Assembly: GCF_902168435.1 (NCBI RefSeq)
Contig: NZ_LR656169.1
Location: forward strand, 236,787-300,786
Length of the DNA: 64,000 nt
DNA from: Bacillus marasmi
GTDB lineage: Bacteria; Bacillota; Bacilli; Bacillales; Cytobacillaceae
Direction: 5' to 3'
Below, piece by piece: positions 56,989 to 64,000 of the stretch. Made by a program: the position numbers and the translations under genes. Each line of letters starts with the position of its first letter. Within the stretch, counting starts at the first letter, position 1. The notes beneath the pieces were generated by a model. That model was not told the origin of the DNA. It was given only the letters and a program-made list of their open reading frames with translations, and did no database searches.

Positions 56989-58677
56989 ATGTCGGTGCAA
57001 ATAAATTTTGATTCCTCCTGGAAGGATGAATTTTTACAAAGGATGGGAACTGATGGTCCATGGGCAAATTGGGAGTTATTTAAACTAGCTGTTGAAGTGG
57101 AAGCACACACCATCATTCCTGAATTCGAAGGGTTGCAGGCTCCAAAGCATCTGTCTGACTTAACACCATTACCACATCAGCTCGAAGTCGCAAAACAGGT
57201 AGTAGAAAATATGAACGGTAAAGCGATTTTGGCTGATGAAGTTGGACTTGGGAAAACAATTGAAGCTGGATTAATTTTAAAGGAATACATGATTCGTGGT
57301 TTAGTTAAGAAGGTATTAATTCTTGTACCAGCCTCATTGGTGACGCAATGGGTACAAGAGCTCAATTCTAAGTTCTATATCCCGGCTGTTTCGCAGCGAA
57401 AAAGCTATGTTTGGGAACAGTATGATGTGGTTGTATCATCCATTGATACCGCAAAACGAAGTCCGCATCGTGAAATTATTTTTGAACAGAATTACGATCT
57501 AGTTATTATTGATGAGGCACATAAGCTAAAAAATAATAAAACAAGAAACTATGAATTTGTTCAAAATTTGAAAAAGAAATTTTGTTTATTGCTAACTGCA
57601 ACTCCGATTCAGAATCGAATTGAAGAAATCTTTAATTTAGTTTCCTTGTTAAAACCTGGACATTTAGGGAACGAATCGGCCTTTTATGAAAAGTATAAGC
57701 GAGACAGCCGCTCCGTCAACGATGATCAGCATTTAAAAGAACTTGTTAACAAGGTTATGATTCGCAATCGACGAGCTGATACCGGAATCGAGTGGACGAA
57801 GCGGCATGTTGAAACGATTCCAATTGACCTTACAGAAGCCGAACGGGATTTATACAACTCGATTTTAGAACTACGCACAGAAGGTGATTGGCTCACAAAA
57901 AGCCAGTTTTCCTTAATGACCCTGCAGCGTGAAGCCTGCAGCAGCCGTGAAGCCGTTTATCTGACGCTAAAAAACATGCTTGCTAAACAAGAGGAACCTT
58001 CATCGTATTTTTCTGAAACGATACAGAGACTGATTGAAAAAGTTAATGCAGTCCAAACCAATTCTAAAGCCCAAAAGGCGCTTGAACTAATTCAATCAAT
58101 CAATGACAAAGTGATTATTTTTACTGAATATCGCGCCACGCAGTTATACCTCCAATGGTTTTTAAGGCAATATGGCATTACCTCTGTTCCATTTCGGGGC
58201 GGCTTTAAGCGTGGTAAGAAGGACTGGATGCGTGAGTTATTCCAAAAAAACGCGCAAGTACTAATCGCTACAGAAGCTGGTGGAGAAGGGATTAACCTTC
58301 AATTCTGCAATCATATTATCAACTTTGACCTTCCGTGGAATCCGATGAGGCTCGAGCAAAGGATTGGACGGATTCATCGGCTTGGACAGGAAAAGGATGT
58401 CATGATTTATAATTTTGCGACAAAGGATACTCTCGAAGAGCATATATTAAAACTCCTATATGAAAAAATCCACCTTTTCGAAAAGGTAATAGGAGAATTA
58501 GACGATATATTAACAAAATTAGAGTTTGGAAATTTCGAAGAGCATTTAGTCGATATTTTTGGCCACTCCTCCTCTGAAGGAGAAATGCGCATCAAAATGG
58601 AAAATTTGACTTCCATGATTCAATTTGCCCAACAGATGAAAGAAGGTGACATGAGTGCAGCAGCAGGAAATTCATAA
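56989..58677 (+). CDS. yqhH: SNF2-family helicase YqhH
   Basis: A 562-residue Swi2/Snf2 ATPase: Walker A region LADEVGLGKTIEAGL (motif I, 82-95), DEAH box (motif II, VIIDEAHKLKN), TATPIQNRIEEI (motif III) and C-terminal helicase motifs VLIATEAGGEGINLQFCNHIINFDLPWNP (shown in part) with QRIGRIHRLGQ. It resembles RapA-type remodelers that act on nucleoprotein. It is divergent from the gcv operon and overlaps yqhG, as in B. subtilis. The target is unknown. Confidence 0.93.
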   Translation: MSVQINFDSSWKDEFLQRMGTDGPWANWELFKLAVEVEAHTIIPEFEGLQAPKHLSDLTPLPHQLEVAKQVVENMNGKAILADEVGLGKTIEAGLILKEYMIRGLVKKVLILVPASLVTQWVQELNSKFYIPAVSQRKSYVWEQYDVVVSSIDTAKRSPHREIIFEQNYDLVIIDEAHKLKNNKTRNYEFVQNLKKKFCLLLTATPIQNRIEEIFNLVSLLKPGHLGNESAFYEKYKRDSRSVNDDQHLKELVNKVMIRNRRADTGIEWTKRHVETIPIDLTEAERDLYNSILELRTEGDWLTKSQFSLMTLQREACSSREAVYLTLKNMLAKQEEPSSYFSETIQRLIEKVNAVQTNSKAQKALELIQSINDKVIIFTEYRATQLYLQWFLRQYGITSVPFRGGFKRGKKDWMRELFQKNAQVLIATEAGGEGINLQFCNHIINFDLPWNPMRLEQRIGRIHRLGQEKDVMIYNFATKDTLEEHILKLLYEKIHLFEKVIGELDDILTKLEFGNFEEHLVDIFGHSSSEGEMRIKMENLTSMIQFAQQMKEGDMSAAAGNS

Positions 58678-59458
58678 TTTTTTAGAAAAATATTTCCAAT
58701 CCAACCAATGCGAAATACTTGAAAACAATCGTGGCTACATGGTGATTCAGCTGACGAAGGAGCTTGATAAAGCATTAATGAACCGTCCGTTTTATTGGCA
58801 CTATCTTGAAAAAACGGGCGGAACACCGAATCCAATGAAGCTTACTTTCATTACCAATACTCAGTTAGCCCCAAAGGATTTGAAGGGAGAAAATATTCAC
58901 TTCGGTTCACCGCGCCTTCATCAAATCTTTAAATCAACCAAAAGTTTAGCCGGTTACATCCGCTTATACGAGGATCACAACCTTTCGAGTGGACAAAATA
59001 CCGCATTATATCCATGGCTTGGTTTAAATATTAAGATTTCCTATCAATGTGATCGAAAACGAGATATCTTCCAATCAATTGGTCTACAACTGATTAACGG
59101 TATGATGGTCACCGATTTCCATCAATTACTATTAAAATTGTCGTTAACGCCGAAGATTCCGGATTATTCGTTTACGCTATCACCGTTAGTCATGCCCAAA
59201 AGCGGAATTAATCGAATTGAACAGTATATAAGAAAAATGGTGGATTCTGACAATCACAATTGGGCAGATGAAGCAAGAACACGCTGGAAACAAGATTTAG
59301 ACTTACTTGAGCATTTTTATGAGGATGTTGAAAATAAAGAAGCGTTTGAAACAGAGAAACAAGCTCTGCAAGAACAATACGAACCAAAAATCAATGTTTC
59401 AATTGTGAACGGAGGTTTATTTTATTTAACTGAAAAAGCAATTGGGCTAAAAAATTAA
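58655..59458 (+). CDS. yqhG: YqhG family protein
   Basis: A 267-residue soluble protein with the conserved YqhG pattern (MNRPFYWHYLEKTGGTPNPMK; TALYPWLGLNIKISYQCD). GTG 58655 overlaps the yqhH end by 23 nt, with AAGGTGA just before it, so translation is coupled to the helicase. The pair is conserved in Bacillus. The function is unknown; a helicase accessory role is inferred. Confidence 0.88.
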   Translation: MQQQEIHNFLEKYFQSNQCEILENNRGYMVIQLTKELDKALMNRPFYWHYLEKTGGTPNPMKLTFITNTQLAPKDLKGENIHFGSPRLHQIFKSTKSLAGYIRLYEDHNLSSGQNTALYPWLGLNIKISYQCDRKRDIFQSIGLQLINGMMVTDFHQLLLKLSLTPKIPDYSFTLSPLVMPKSGINRIEQYIRKMVDSDNHNWADEARTRWKQDLDLLEHFYEDVENKEAFETEKQALQEQYEPKINVSIVNGGLFYLTEKAIGLKN

Positions 59459-59498
59459 TTAAAAAATACAACTAAAATTTCTTTCATGTTAATAAAAT

Positions 59499-59524
59499 GG
59501 AGACCAGCCGAATGGCGAGTCTCC
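59499..59524 (+). other. Hairpin downstream of yqhG
   Basis: The stem GGAGAC/GTCTCC (59499-59504 with 59519-59524) with an inner CC/GG pair has no T tract. It may be a weak terminator or the edge of the repeat that follows. Confidence 0.4.
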
Positions 59525-59530
59525 AAGGAT

Positions 59531-59595
59531 AGCGGAAGCGCCTTGTTCAGGGGCTTGTGCCCCCGAGCCCCTATGCGCGATAGCTAGCGCTTCCG
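59531..59595. repeat. Short version of the structured Bacillaceae repeat
   Basis: CGGAAGCG (59533-59540) pairs with CGCTTCCG (59588-59595), and inner AGGGGC pairs with GCCCCT. The start AGCGGAAG and the GAGCCCCTA block are shared with the tandem copies near 32 kb; the middle stem is shortened. It lies between convergent yqhG and yqzE and includes the last codons of yqzE. Confidence 0.82.
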
Positions 59596-59763
59596 TTTGA
59601 ACATGGTATATAGAGCGTAAGGAATTACCCCAAACCAGTGATATAGAAATGGTTCCTTTGTTCCCTTACGATCAGTCTTATGTTTTTTTCGAACATCCTT
59701 CGGTTGGTCGATATATTTTACAAAGGTTTGGGTAATATATTTAACATAATCATTTGTCTTCAT
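59584..59763 (-). CDS. yqzE: YqzE family protein
   Basis: A 59-residue basic protein (MKTNDYVKYITQTFVKYI; PFLYHWFGVIPYALYTMF) with one amphipathic or membrane-associated C-terminal segment. Sequence and position next to the comG operon match YqzE of B. subtilis. ATG 59763 follows GGAGGAATGTCCT. The last four residues (KRKR) and the stop are encoded within the repeat at 59531-59595. The function is unknown. Confidence 0.88.
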   Translation of the reverse strand: MKTNDYVKYITQTFVKYIDQPKDVRKKHKTDRKGTKEPFLYHWFGVIPYALYTMFKRKR

Positions 59764-59816
59764 AGGACATTCCTCCGTTATCTACTTCCGCTAACAGTAT
59801 GTCCAATTTTCTCTAC

Positions 59817-60311
59817 TCAAAACCGAGCAATGATTTCTTTTACGATGGTAGTTACATCCTTACTAGTTGTATCAACCTTTATATGACAACTTGCTTCATA
59901 AAGTGGAAGTCGCTCGTTATACAGATCATAAAGTGCTGTTCGCTTATCCTCTTTTAGCAATGGTCTTGACTGATCATTTTGCAATCTTTCAAGTATTTCA
60001 TCAGGATTTGCATCTAAATAAACAACAAAACCATGTTCCTTCATCCACTCTTGATTCGCCTCATTTAAGATGATTCCACCACCAGTCGTAATAATGACGT
60101 TCTCTAGTGGAAGCTCTTTAATTAGCTTTGCCTCCAAGCTCCGAAAAAAAGACTCACCTTTCACAGCAAAAATATCATTGATGGTAGTTCCTTGCTGCTT
60201 CACAATTTCAGCATCCATATCGATGACCGAAATACCTAACTCAGCAGCCAATTCCTTACCAACTGTTGTTTTCCCTGCTCCCATTAATCCGATTAAATAA
60301 ATCGCTTGCAC
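59817..60311 (-). CDS. aroK: Shikimate kinase
   Basis: A 164-residue P-loop kinase that phosphorylates shikimate in aromatic amino-acid synthesis. It has GLMGAGKT (8-15), the DMDAEI and FRSLEAKLI substrate-binding segments, GGGIIL and the lid region NDQSRPLLK. It starts at GTG 60311 behind GGGGAT. It follows the comG genes in the same direction by 15 nt, an order also seen in B. subtilis. Confidence 0.94.
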   Translation of the reverse strand: MQAIYLIGLMGAGKTTVGKELAAELGISVIDMDAEIVKQQGTTINDIFAVKGESFFRSLEAKLIKELPLENVIITTGGGIILNEANQEWMKEHGFVVYLDANPDEILERLQNDQSRPLLKEDKRTALYDLYNERLPLYEASCHIKVDTTSKDVTTIVKEIIARF

Positions 60312-60326
60312 TATTCTATCCCCTGT

Positions 60327-60704
60327 TCACTTCTTTTCCACCCATTTTACCATCTTTTTTGTATTTTTGTTATAGTATGCAATCCCGATTGCCTTTTCAC
60401 CCGTGCTCAAAGTTAAGTTAAAGGTCATTTTGAGCGTTGCTCCCGTATCCTCTTTTACATAATTCACGACACCATCCTGTAGCAGAAACTCACCACCAGA
60501 CATATTAGGCTCCTCAGTTTGGAGCTTGACCTCAAGCTTTCTTGCACAGTATAAAAAGTAATACTCCGTTTTTAACACTGTTTCGGCTTCCTTCAACATT
60601 CTTTTCTCCGCCAAATATTGCTCAGTGTAAATTAACAAAAAAGTCGAAGTCAACAACAGCATACAGAGTGACAGTGGATACATAAATCCATGTTGATTTA
60701 GCAC
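60327..60704 (-). CDS. comGG: Competence pseudopilus protein ComGG
   Basis: A 125-residue protein with a hydrophobic N-terminal helix (about 8-26, YPLSLCMLLLTSTFLLIY) without a clear prepilin peptidase motif, as known for ComGG. Identity rests on its place as the last gene of the comG operon and on length. GTG 60704 lies 2 nt after comGF. Confidence 0.85.
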   Translation of the reverse strand: MLNQHGFMYPLSLCMLLLTSTFLLIYTEQYLAEKRMLKEAETVLKTEYYFLYCARKLEVKLQTEEPNMSGGEFLLQDGVVNYVKEDTGATLKMTFNLTLSTGEKAIGIAYYNKNTKKMVKWVEKK

Positions 60705-60706
60705 TT

Positions 60707-61180
60707 TTAAAACACCACATCTCTTAGTATCAGGCGAATTTCCTCCCGATAATCATGACCGTAAGTATCAGTAACCTGAACTAACACACCGTTTAAAAGA
60801 CGTTGGAATTGAAAAGCACGGACCTGCTGCAATATAATTTCGTGTCCTTTGTAATCCACACGTCTCCGAAGATTTGTGCCATACTTTTCATAAATAATAA
60901 TCGAACCATCTTTTTCGAGCAGTAAGCTTTGATTGTTGATTGTCACTTTTTGACTCATCCTGATTTCCTTTTTTATTTGACTAATAAAAACCTCCCATTC
61001 CAGTCGCTGTACCCTTCTTTCAAGCGGCTGTTCTCGGCTTAATGTTGATATCAGCATAGGTAATAAACCGATTATGATACTAAAAATTGAAAATGCCACA
61101 AGCATTTCAACAAGTGTGAAGCCCTTATTATTGTTCCGGACTGCGACATTTTTGAAAAACAGTGGTGTTTTTATCTTCAT
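60707..61180 (-). CDS. comGF: Competence pseudopilin ComGF
   Basis: A 157-residue type IV pilin-like protein: the prepilin motif KGFTLVEMLVAFSIFSIIIG begins about residue 19, then a C-terminal domain (EWEVFISQIKKEIRMSQKVTI). It is a minor pseudopilin for DNA uptake. It overlaps the end of comGE by 53 nt. A later start (GTG at about residue 12) is possible. Confidence 0.87.
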   Translation of the reverse strand: MKIKTPLFFKNVAVRNNNKGFTLVEMLVAFSIFSIIIGLLPMLISTLSREQPLERRVQRLEWEVFISQIKKEIRMSQKVTINNQSLLLEKDGSIIIYEKYGTNLRRRVDYKGHEIILQQVRAFQFQRLLNGVLVQVTDTYGHDYREEIRLILRDVVF

Positions 61181-61460
61181 ATTTCACACACACCTCTAAT
61201 AGTGGCGTCCCCTCTTTCCAAATAATTTCAAAATTTGTTCCATTCACCTGCACGGTTCTGCTTCCGGTTGTAACTCCCTCATCAATACCACGTTCTAATT
61301 CATCATAGAGCAGATGTGTGGCTACATTGTCTAAAGAAAGCTGAGACGCCTGATTCCATACAAAATATACAAAAGGAAGTAACGTACTAGTAATCACAAG
61401 CCAAGTTGATAATGACAAAAGCAATTCTGCAAAAAAATATCCTTCATTCCTTCTCAACAT
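61128..61460 (-). CDS. comGE: Competence minor pseudopilin ComGE
   Basis: A 110-residue pilin-like protein with one N-terminal helix (about 8-33, FFAELLLSLSTWLVITSTLLPFV, in which the glutamate is present at the pilin position). ATG 61460 lies within the end of comGD; TTG 61478 is an alternative. Identity is by operon position and topology. Confidence 0.83.
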   Translation of the reverse strand: MLRRNEGYFFAELLLSLSTWLVITSTLLPFVYFVWNQASQLSLDNVATHLLYDELERGIDEGVTTGSRTVQVNGTNFEIIWKEGTPLLEVCVKYEDKNTTVFQKCRSPEQ

Positions 61461-61878
61461 ATACTCGTCCACTTCCAATCAAGAACACCATCCGATATTT
61501 GTCCGTGCCAATGGTAATGAAATATGTTCCAAAATAATTGAGATTTCCATTTGCTGATATTTCAAAATAAAGTGGCATTGATCCTGGAGTAACTTTGACA
61601 TCCATTGGAAATTCCCTCTCGAGAACAAGCTGGCCATCAAATTTTTCACGAATGTAGTAATAATTTCTATCCGAAATAATATTGACCCTAATGACTGTTT
61701 GATGTGAGATGGCATATTGCTGTGCGTAAAATAAATCGGATTTGAATTGAGAAAAGAACAATTGCTTTGTGAAATAGGTGGACTGGGGCTTCAAATTTAT
61801 GAGTGTAATGGAAGCAATGATTAGGAAGATAGAGAAAACAAATAAAGTTTCTGTTAATGTAAAACCTTTTTCATTCAT
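61444..61878 (-). CDS. comGD: Competence pseudopilin ComGD
   Basis: A 144-residue pseudopilin with the prepilin signature MNEKGFTLTETLFVFSIFLI at its start. ATG 61878 lies 4 nt after the comGC stop and gives the length of B. subtilis ComGD; the longer frame overlaps comGC. It ends with GSGRVYVEKE, like its B. subtilis counterpart (GSGRVNVERK). Confidence 0.88.
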   Translation of the reverse strand: MNEKGFTLTETLFVFSIFLIIASITLINLKPQSTYFTKQLFFSQFKSDLFYAQQYAISHQTVIRVNIISDRNYYYIREKFDGQLVLEREFPMDVKVTPGSMPLYFEISANGNLNYFGTYFITIGTDKYRMVFLIGSGRVYVEKE

Positions 61879-61882
61879 GCTT

Positions 61883-62194
61883 TTATAGCTCAGGATCAGT
61901 AATGACCTCACCATTTGCTCCGATCGTAATCGTGACATCTGCTGAACAAGCTGTTTTATCTCCTTTTAAATATCCACCAGATTCTAACTCAGCAAGGTCC
62001 GTTGGATATTTGTTATTTTCCATTTTATAGGCCTGAACCTGGGCTTCGACCATCTTGATATAAGCCTCGCAGCCTTTTTTATCGATATTGGCACTGTGAT
62101 TCGCGATATTAGGAATCGTAATGATCAACAACACAGAGATAATTAACAAGACAATCATCATTTCAATTAACGTAAAACCTTTTTCATTCTTCAT
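61883..62194 (-). CDS. comGC: Major competence pseudopilin ComGC
   Basis: A 103-residue pilin-like protein: prepilin motif KNEKGFTLIEMMIVLLIISV, then a compact domain with two cysteines (KKGCEAYI, KTACSADV) that form the known intramolecular disulfide. It is the main subunit of the competence pilus. ATG 62194 has GGAGGCG upstream. Confidence 0.95.
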   Translation of the reverse strand: MKNEKGFTLIEMMIVLLIISVLLIITIPNIANHSANIDKKGCEAYIKMVEAQVQAYKMENNKYPTDLAELESGGYLKGDKTACSADVTITIGANGEVITDPEL

Positions 62195-62218
62195 TGTGAC
62201 GCCTCCATTAAAAAATTT

Positions 62219-63247
62219 TTATAAACCTTTTAGCATATGAAACATTGGTAGCATGATCGCTAAATACAACGCGACAACAACCAAGCCAATTCCCACATAT
62301 AAGCAGGGCTGGACAATTTTTAATACATTTTCCGTTTTTATTTCTAAGTATTTAATACAATGCTTGCTATAGAAAGCAAGCTCTTGTGGTAACTTTCCGC
62401 TTTCCTGCCCATGTTTTACAATCAAGGCCAATTCCGCTTCAAATACTGTGTGCTTAGCCAGAATGTCCTCAAGCCTATCTCCTTTTGATAAGTTACTCCG
62501 CAACTCTCTACAAACACTTGCATAAAATGGTTGCTGCTGATAATCCTCAAACATTCGTAACGCCTCTAATACAGATAATCCTCCCGATAACAAATAGCTC
62601 AATTGGACAGCAAAATATTGGGTAAACCAAAGTTTACAAAACGAACCTACGAACGGGAGCTTAACAATTTTACTCCTTCTTTCATAAACCGAAAACTTAC
62701 GGAAGTGAACATAATAATATAAAAAAATAAGGAGTAATATAACTAACACTGCATAAAGGAAATAAGGAAATAAATTACTGAATTGAAGAATCAGTTTTGA
62801 GAAAATATTTGGCGGAAGATTCATTGACTCAAACATGGCGGTAAAACGCGGTAGTAACACACTTTCAACAAAAAAGAACAATAGCCCGGTGATTACCATT
62901 AGCACAACCGGATAATTTAACATTTTCAAAAATCGTTTTACATCCTGATTACGTTTAAACATAAAGCTACTTCCATCAAGAAGTGCTTGGGCTAAATCCC
63001 CATGCTGTTCAGCAAAATAAACGTAGCCGACTAAACTTCGATTAAACTTAAGATTCGTTAAGATTTGATGAAACGGATACCCCTCCTTTAATTGAAATAT
63101 ACAGTAATCAATTGCTGCCTTATTTTCATCTGGAAAATAATAAGCTAAGCTTTCGATGGCTTCAGAAAGTGAAAAGCCATGAGAAAGTAGTTCACCGGTT
63201 CGTTGCAAAAACAATGCCTGTTGCCCGTTACTCCATTTCTTATTCAT
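62219..63247 (-). CDS. comGB: Competence pilus platform protein ComGB
   Basis: A 342-residue GspF-family inner-membrane protein with two repeated T2SS-F domains (LSLSEAIESLAYYF and LSGGLSVLEALRMFED) and three membrane helices (about 115-135, 175-200 and 315-340). ATG 63247 overlaps the comGA stop, so coupling is expected; the longer frame runs back into comGA. Confidence 0.92.
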   Translation of the reverse strand: MNKKWSNGQQALFLQRTGELLSHGFSLSEAIESLAYYFPDENKAAIDYCIFQLKEGYPFHQILTNLKFNRSLVGYVYFAEQHGDLAQALLDGSSFMFKRNQDVKRFLKMLNYPVVLMVITGLLFFFVESVLLPRFTAMFESMNLPPNIFSKLILQFSNLFPYFLYAVLVILLLIFLYYYVHFRKFSVYERRSKIVKLPFVGSFCKLWFTQYFAVQLSYLLSGGLSVLEALRMFEDYQQQPFYASVCRELRSNLSKGDRLEDILAKHTVFEAELALIVKHGQESGKLPQELAFYSKHCIKYLEIKTENVLKIVQPCLYVGIGLVVVALYLAIMLPMFHMLKGL

Positions 63248-64000
63248 CCTGATACACCCAACGATTGTACTCATTCTCCTTAATAAAACCCAATGCAATT
63301 CCCTTCACCATATAGTCCCTCAATGTCCGATAAGGGATATTTGGACATTTCTTTTTTCCACTTACATCCATCATTACAGCCCTCAAAGCCTTCCCACTCA
63401 AAAGCTCCATAATATTTGCACGCTTCCATCGCCCGGATGAAAAGCAATACGGGGAGCAATCATCCTGACAAAACGGACATTTTAGCTCCACCAATCTTTG
63501 GGCTGTTATAGCCACAAGAGTTTGTTCGATTTCTTGCCAACTAACCCCGAATTCCTGTAAACGATAGATTGCGCCCATTGCATTCCGTGTATGGAGTGTG
63601 CTTAATACGAGATGGCCTGTTAACGCGGCTCTTACCGCTATTTGCGCTGTTTCTTTATCCCGTATTTCCCCAACCATAATGATATCCGGATCATGCCTGA
63701 GAATAGCCTTTAAACCAGTGGTATAGGACACACCGGCTTTTTCATTCACTTGTACCTGGAGAACCTGGTCATATTGTTTTTCGATGGGATCTTCTAATGT
63801 AATAACATTGCGATGAAATAAATGAGAGGTTTCGTTCAGAAGTGAATAGAGTGTTGTTGTTTTACCTGAGCCGGTAGAGGACGGCACATAAAAACAACTA
63901 AACAAAACGAGGAATTATATAGCATTTCCGACTTGCTTGAGGATGTTTAAGATTAAAGGCGATAGCTGGATGAGAACATATCCTAATCCGCAATTCATCA
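63240..64000 (-). pseudogene. comGA: Competence ATPase ComGA, 5' region disrupted (runs off the window)
   Basis: The C-terminal 220 residues are intact and clearly ComGA: TGSGKTTTLYSLL, Walker B/Asp box ILRHDPDIIMVGEIRD, and the zinc cysteines CPFCQDDCSPYC. Upstream the frame fails. The P-loop reads VPSSTGSGKT instead of GPTGSGKT, and an in-frame TAA lies at 63917-63915. The preceding ComGA-like stretch (QLSPLILNILKQ) seems to continue in another frame (DELRIRICSHPA). About 140 N-terminal residues of a normal ComGA are not available in this frame. It is either a pseudogene or an assembly error cluster. Confidence 0.65.

Noticed and set aside
63900-64000. Mobile element or intron inserted in comGA
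   Set aside because: No intron domain V, inverted repeat or integrase sequence is visible, and upstream residues still resemble ComGA in shifted frames. Point damage explains it better.

Overview
The window is chromosomal DNA from an endospore-forming Bacillaceae member. It is low in G+C, nearly every gene lies on the minus strand, and gene order is collinear with the Bacillus subtilis spoIIIA / yqh / comG neighbourhood. B12-dependent enzymes (methylmalonyl-CoA mutase, class II ribonucleotide reductase), a Ccm-type cytochrome c maturation operon and a probable selenoprotein point to a Neobacillus/Bacillus-like soil lineage rather than B. subtilis itself. The genus is inference only.

Layout, low to high coordinates: methylmalonyl-CoA mutase (mutB fragment, mutA); a YpzG-like small gene; the branched-chain keto-acid dehydrogenase operon (buk-lpdV-bkdAA-bkdAB-bkdB) behind a clear sigma-54 promoter and the activator bkdR, without the usual ptb and bcd; yqzF and a glycerophosphodiesterase; spo0A, spoIVB, recN, argR, tlyA, dxs, ispA, xseB, xseA, folD, nusB, yqhY, accC, accB; the full spoIIIAA-AH operon with a sigma-E promoter, in which spoIIIAD appears to start at ATT.

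Between spoIIIAA and efp, near neighbours in B. subtilis, sits a roughly 10 kb accessory block (about 31.8-42.1 kb). It holds three tandem copies of a structured repeat, a ResA/CcmG thioredoxin, ccmD, ccmC, ccmB, ccmA, two membrane-anchored proteins of unknown function plus a CcmI-like protein, ccmH, ccmF, a cysteine-type ccmE, a diheme cytochrome c and a PCYCGC-motif lipoprotein. The lipoprotein frame is interrupted by one UGA followed by a good bacterial SECIS-like hairpin, so it reads as a selenoprotein with a U-x-x-C redox motif. This set is the most unusual content of the window.

The rest is core genome: efp, papA, yqhR, yqhP, yqhO, splB, nrdJ with two NrdR boxes, lipM, yqhL, a small FbpB-family gene, the glycine cleavage operon gcvT-gcvPA-gcvPB under a tandem glycine riboswitch, the SNF2 helicase yqhH with yqhG, yqzE, aroK and the competence pilin operon comGG to comGA. 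comGA is broken near the right edge by an in-frame stop and an apparent frameshift.

Functional threads: branched-chain amino acid and propionate catabolism (bkd, mutAB), lipoylation and lipoyl enzymes (lipM, bkdB, the glycine cleavage system), sporulation control and engulfment (spo0A, spoIVB, spoIIIA), isoprenoid and fatty-acid precursor supply (dxs, ispA, accBC), and a self-contained cytochrome c assembly and redox island.
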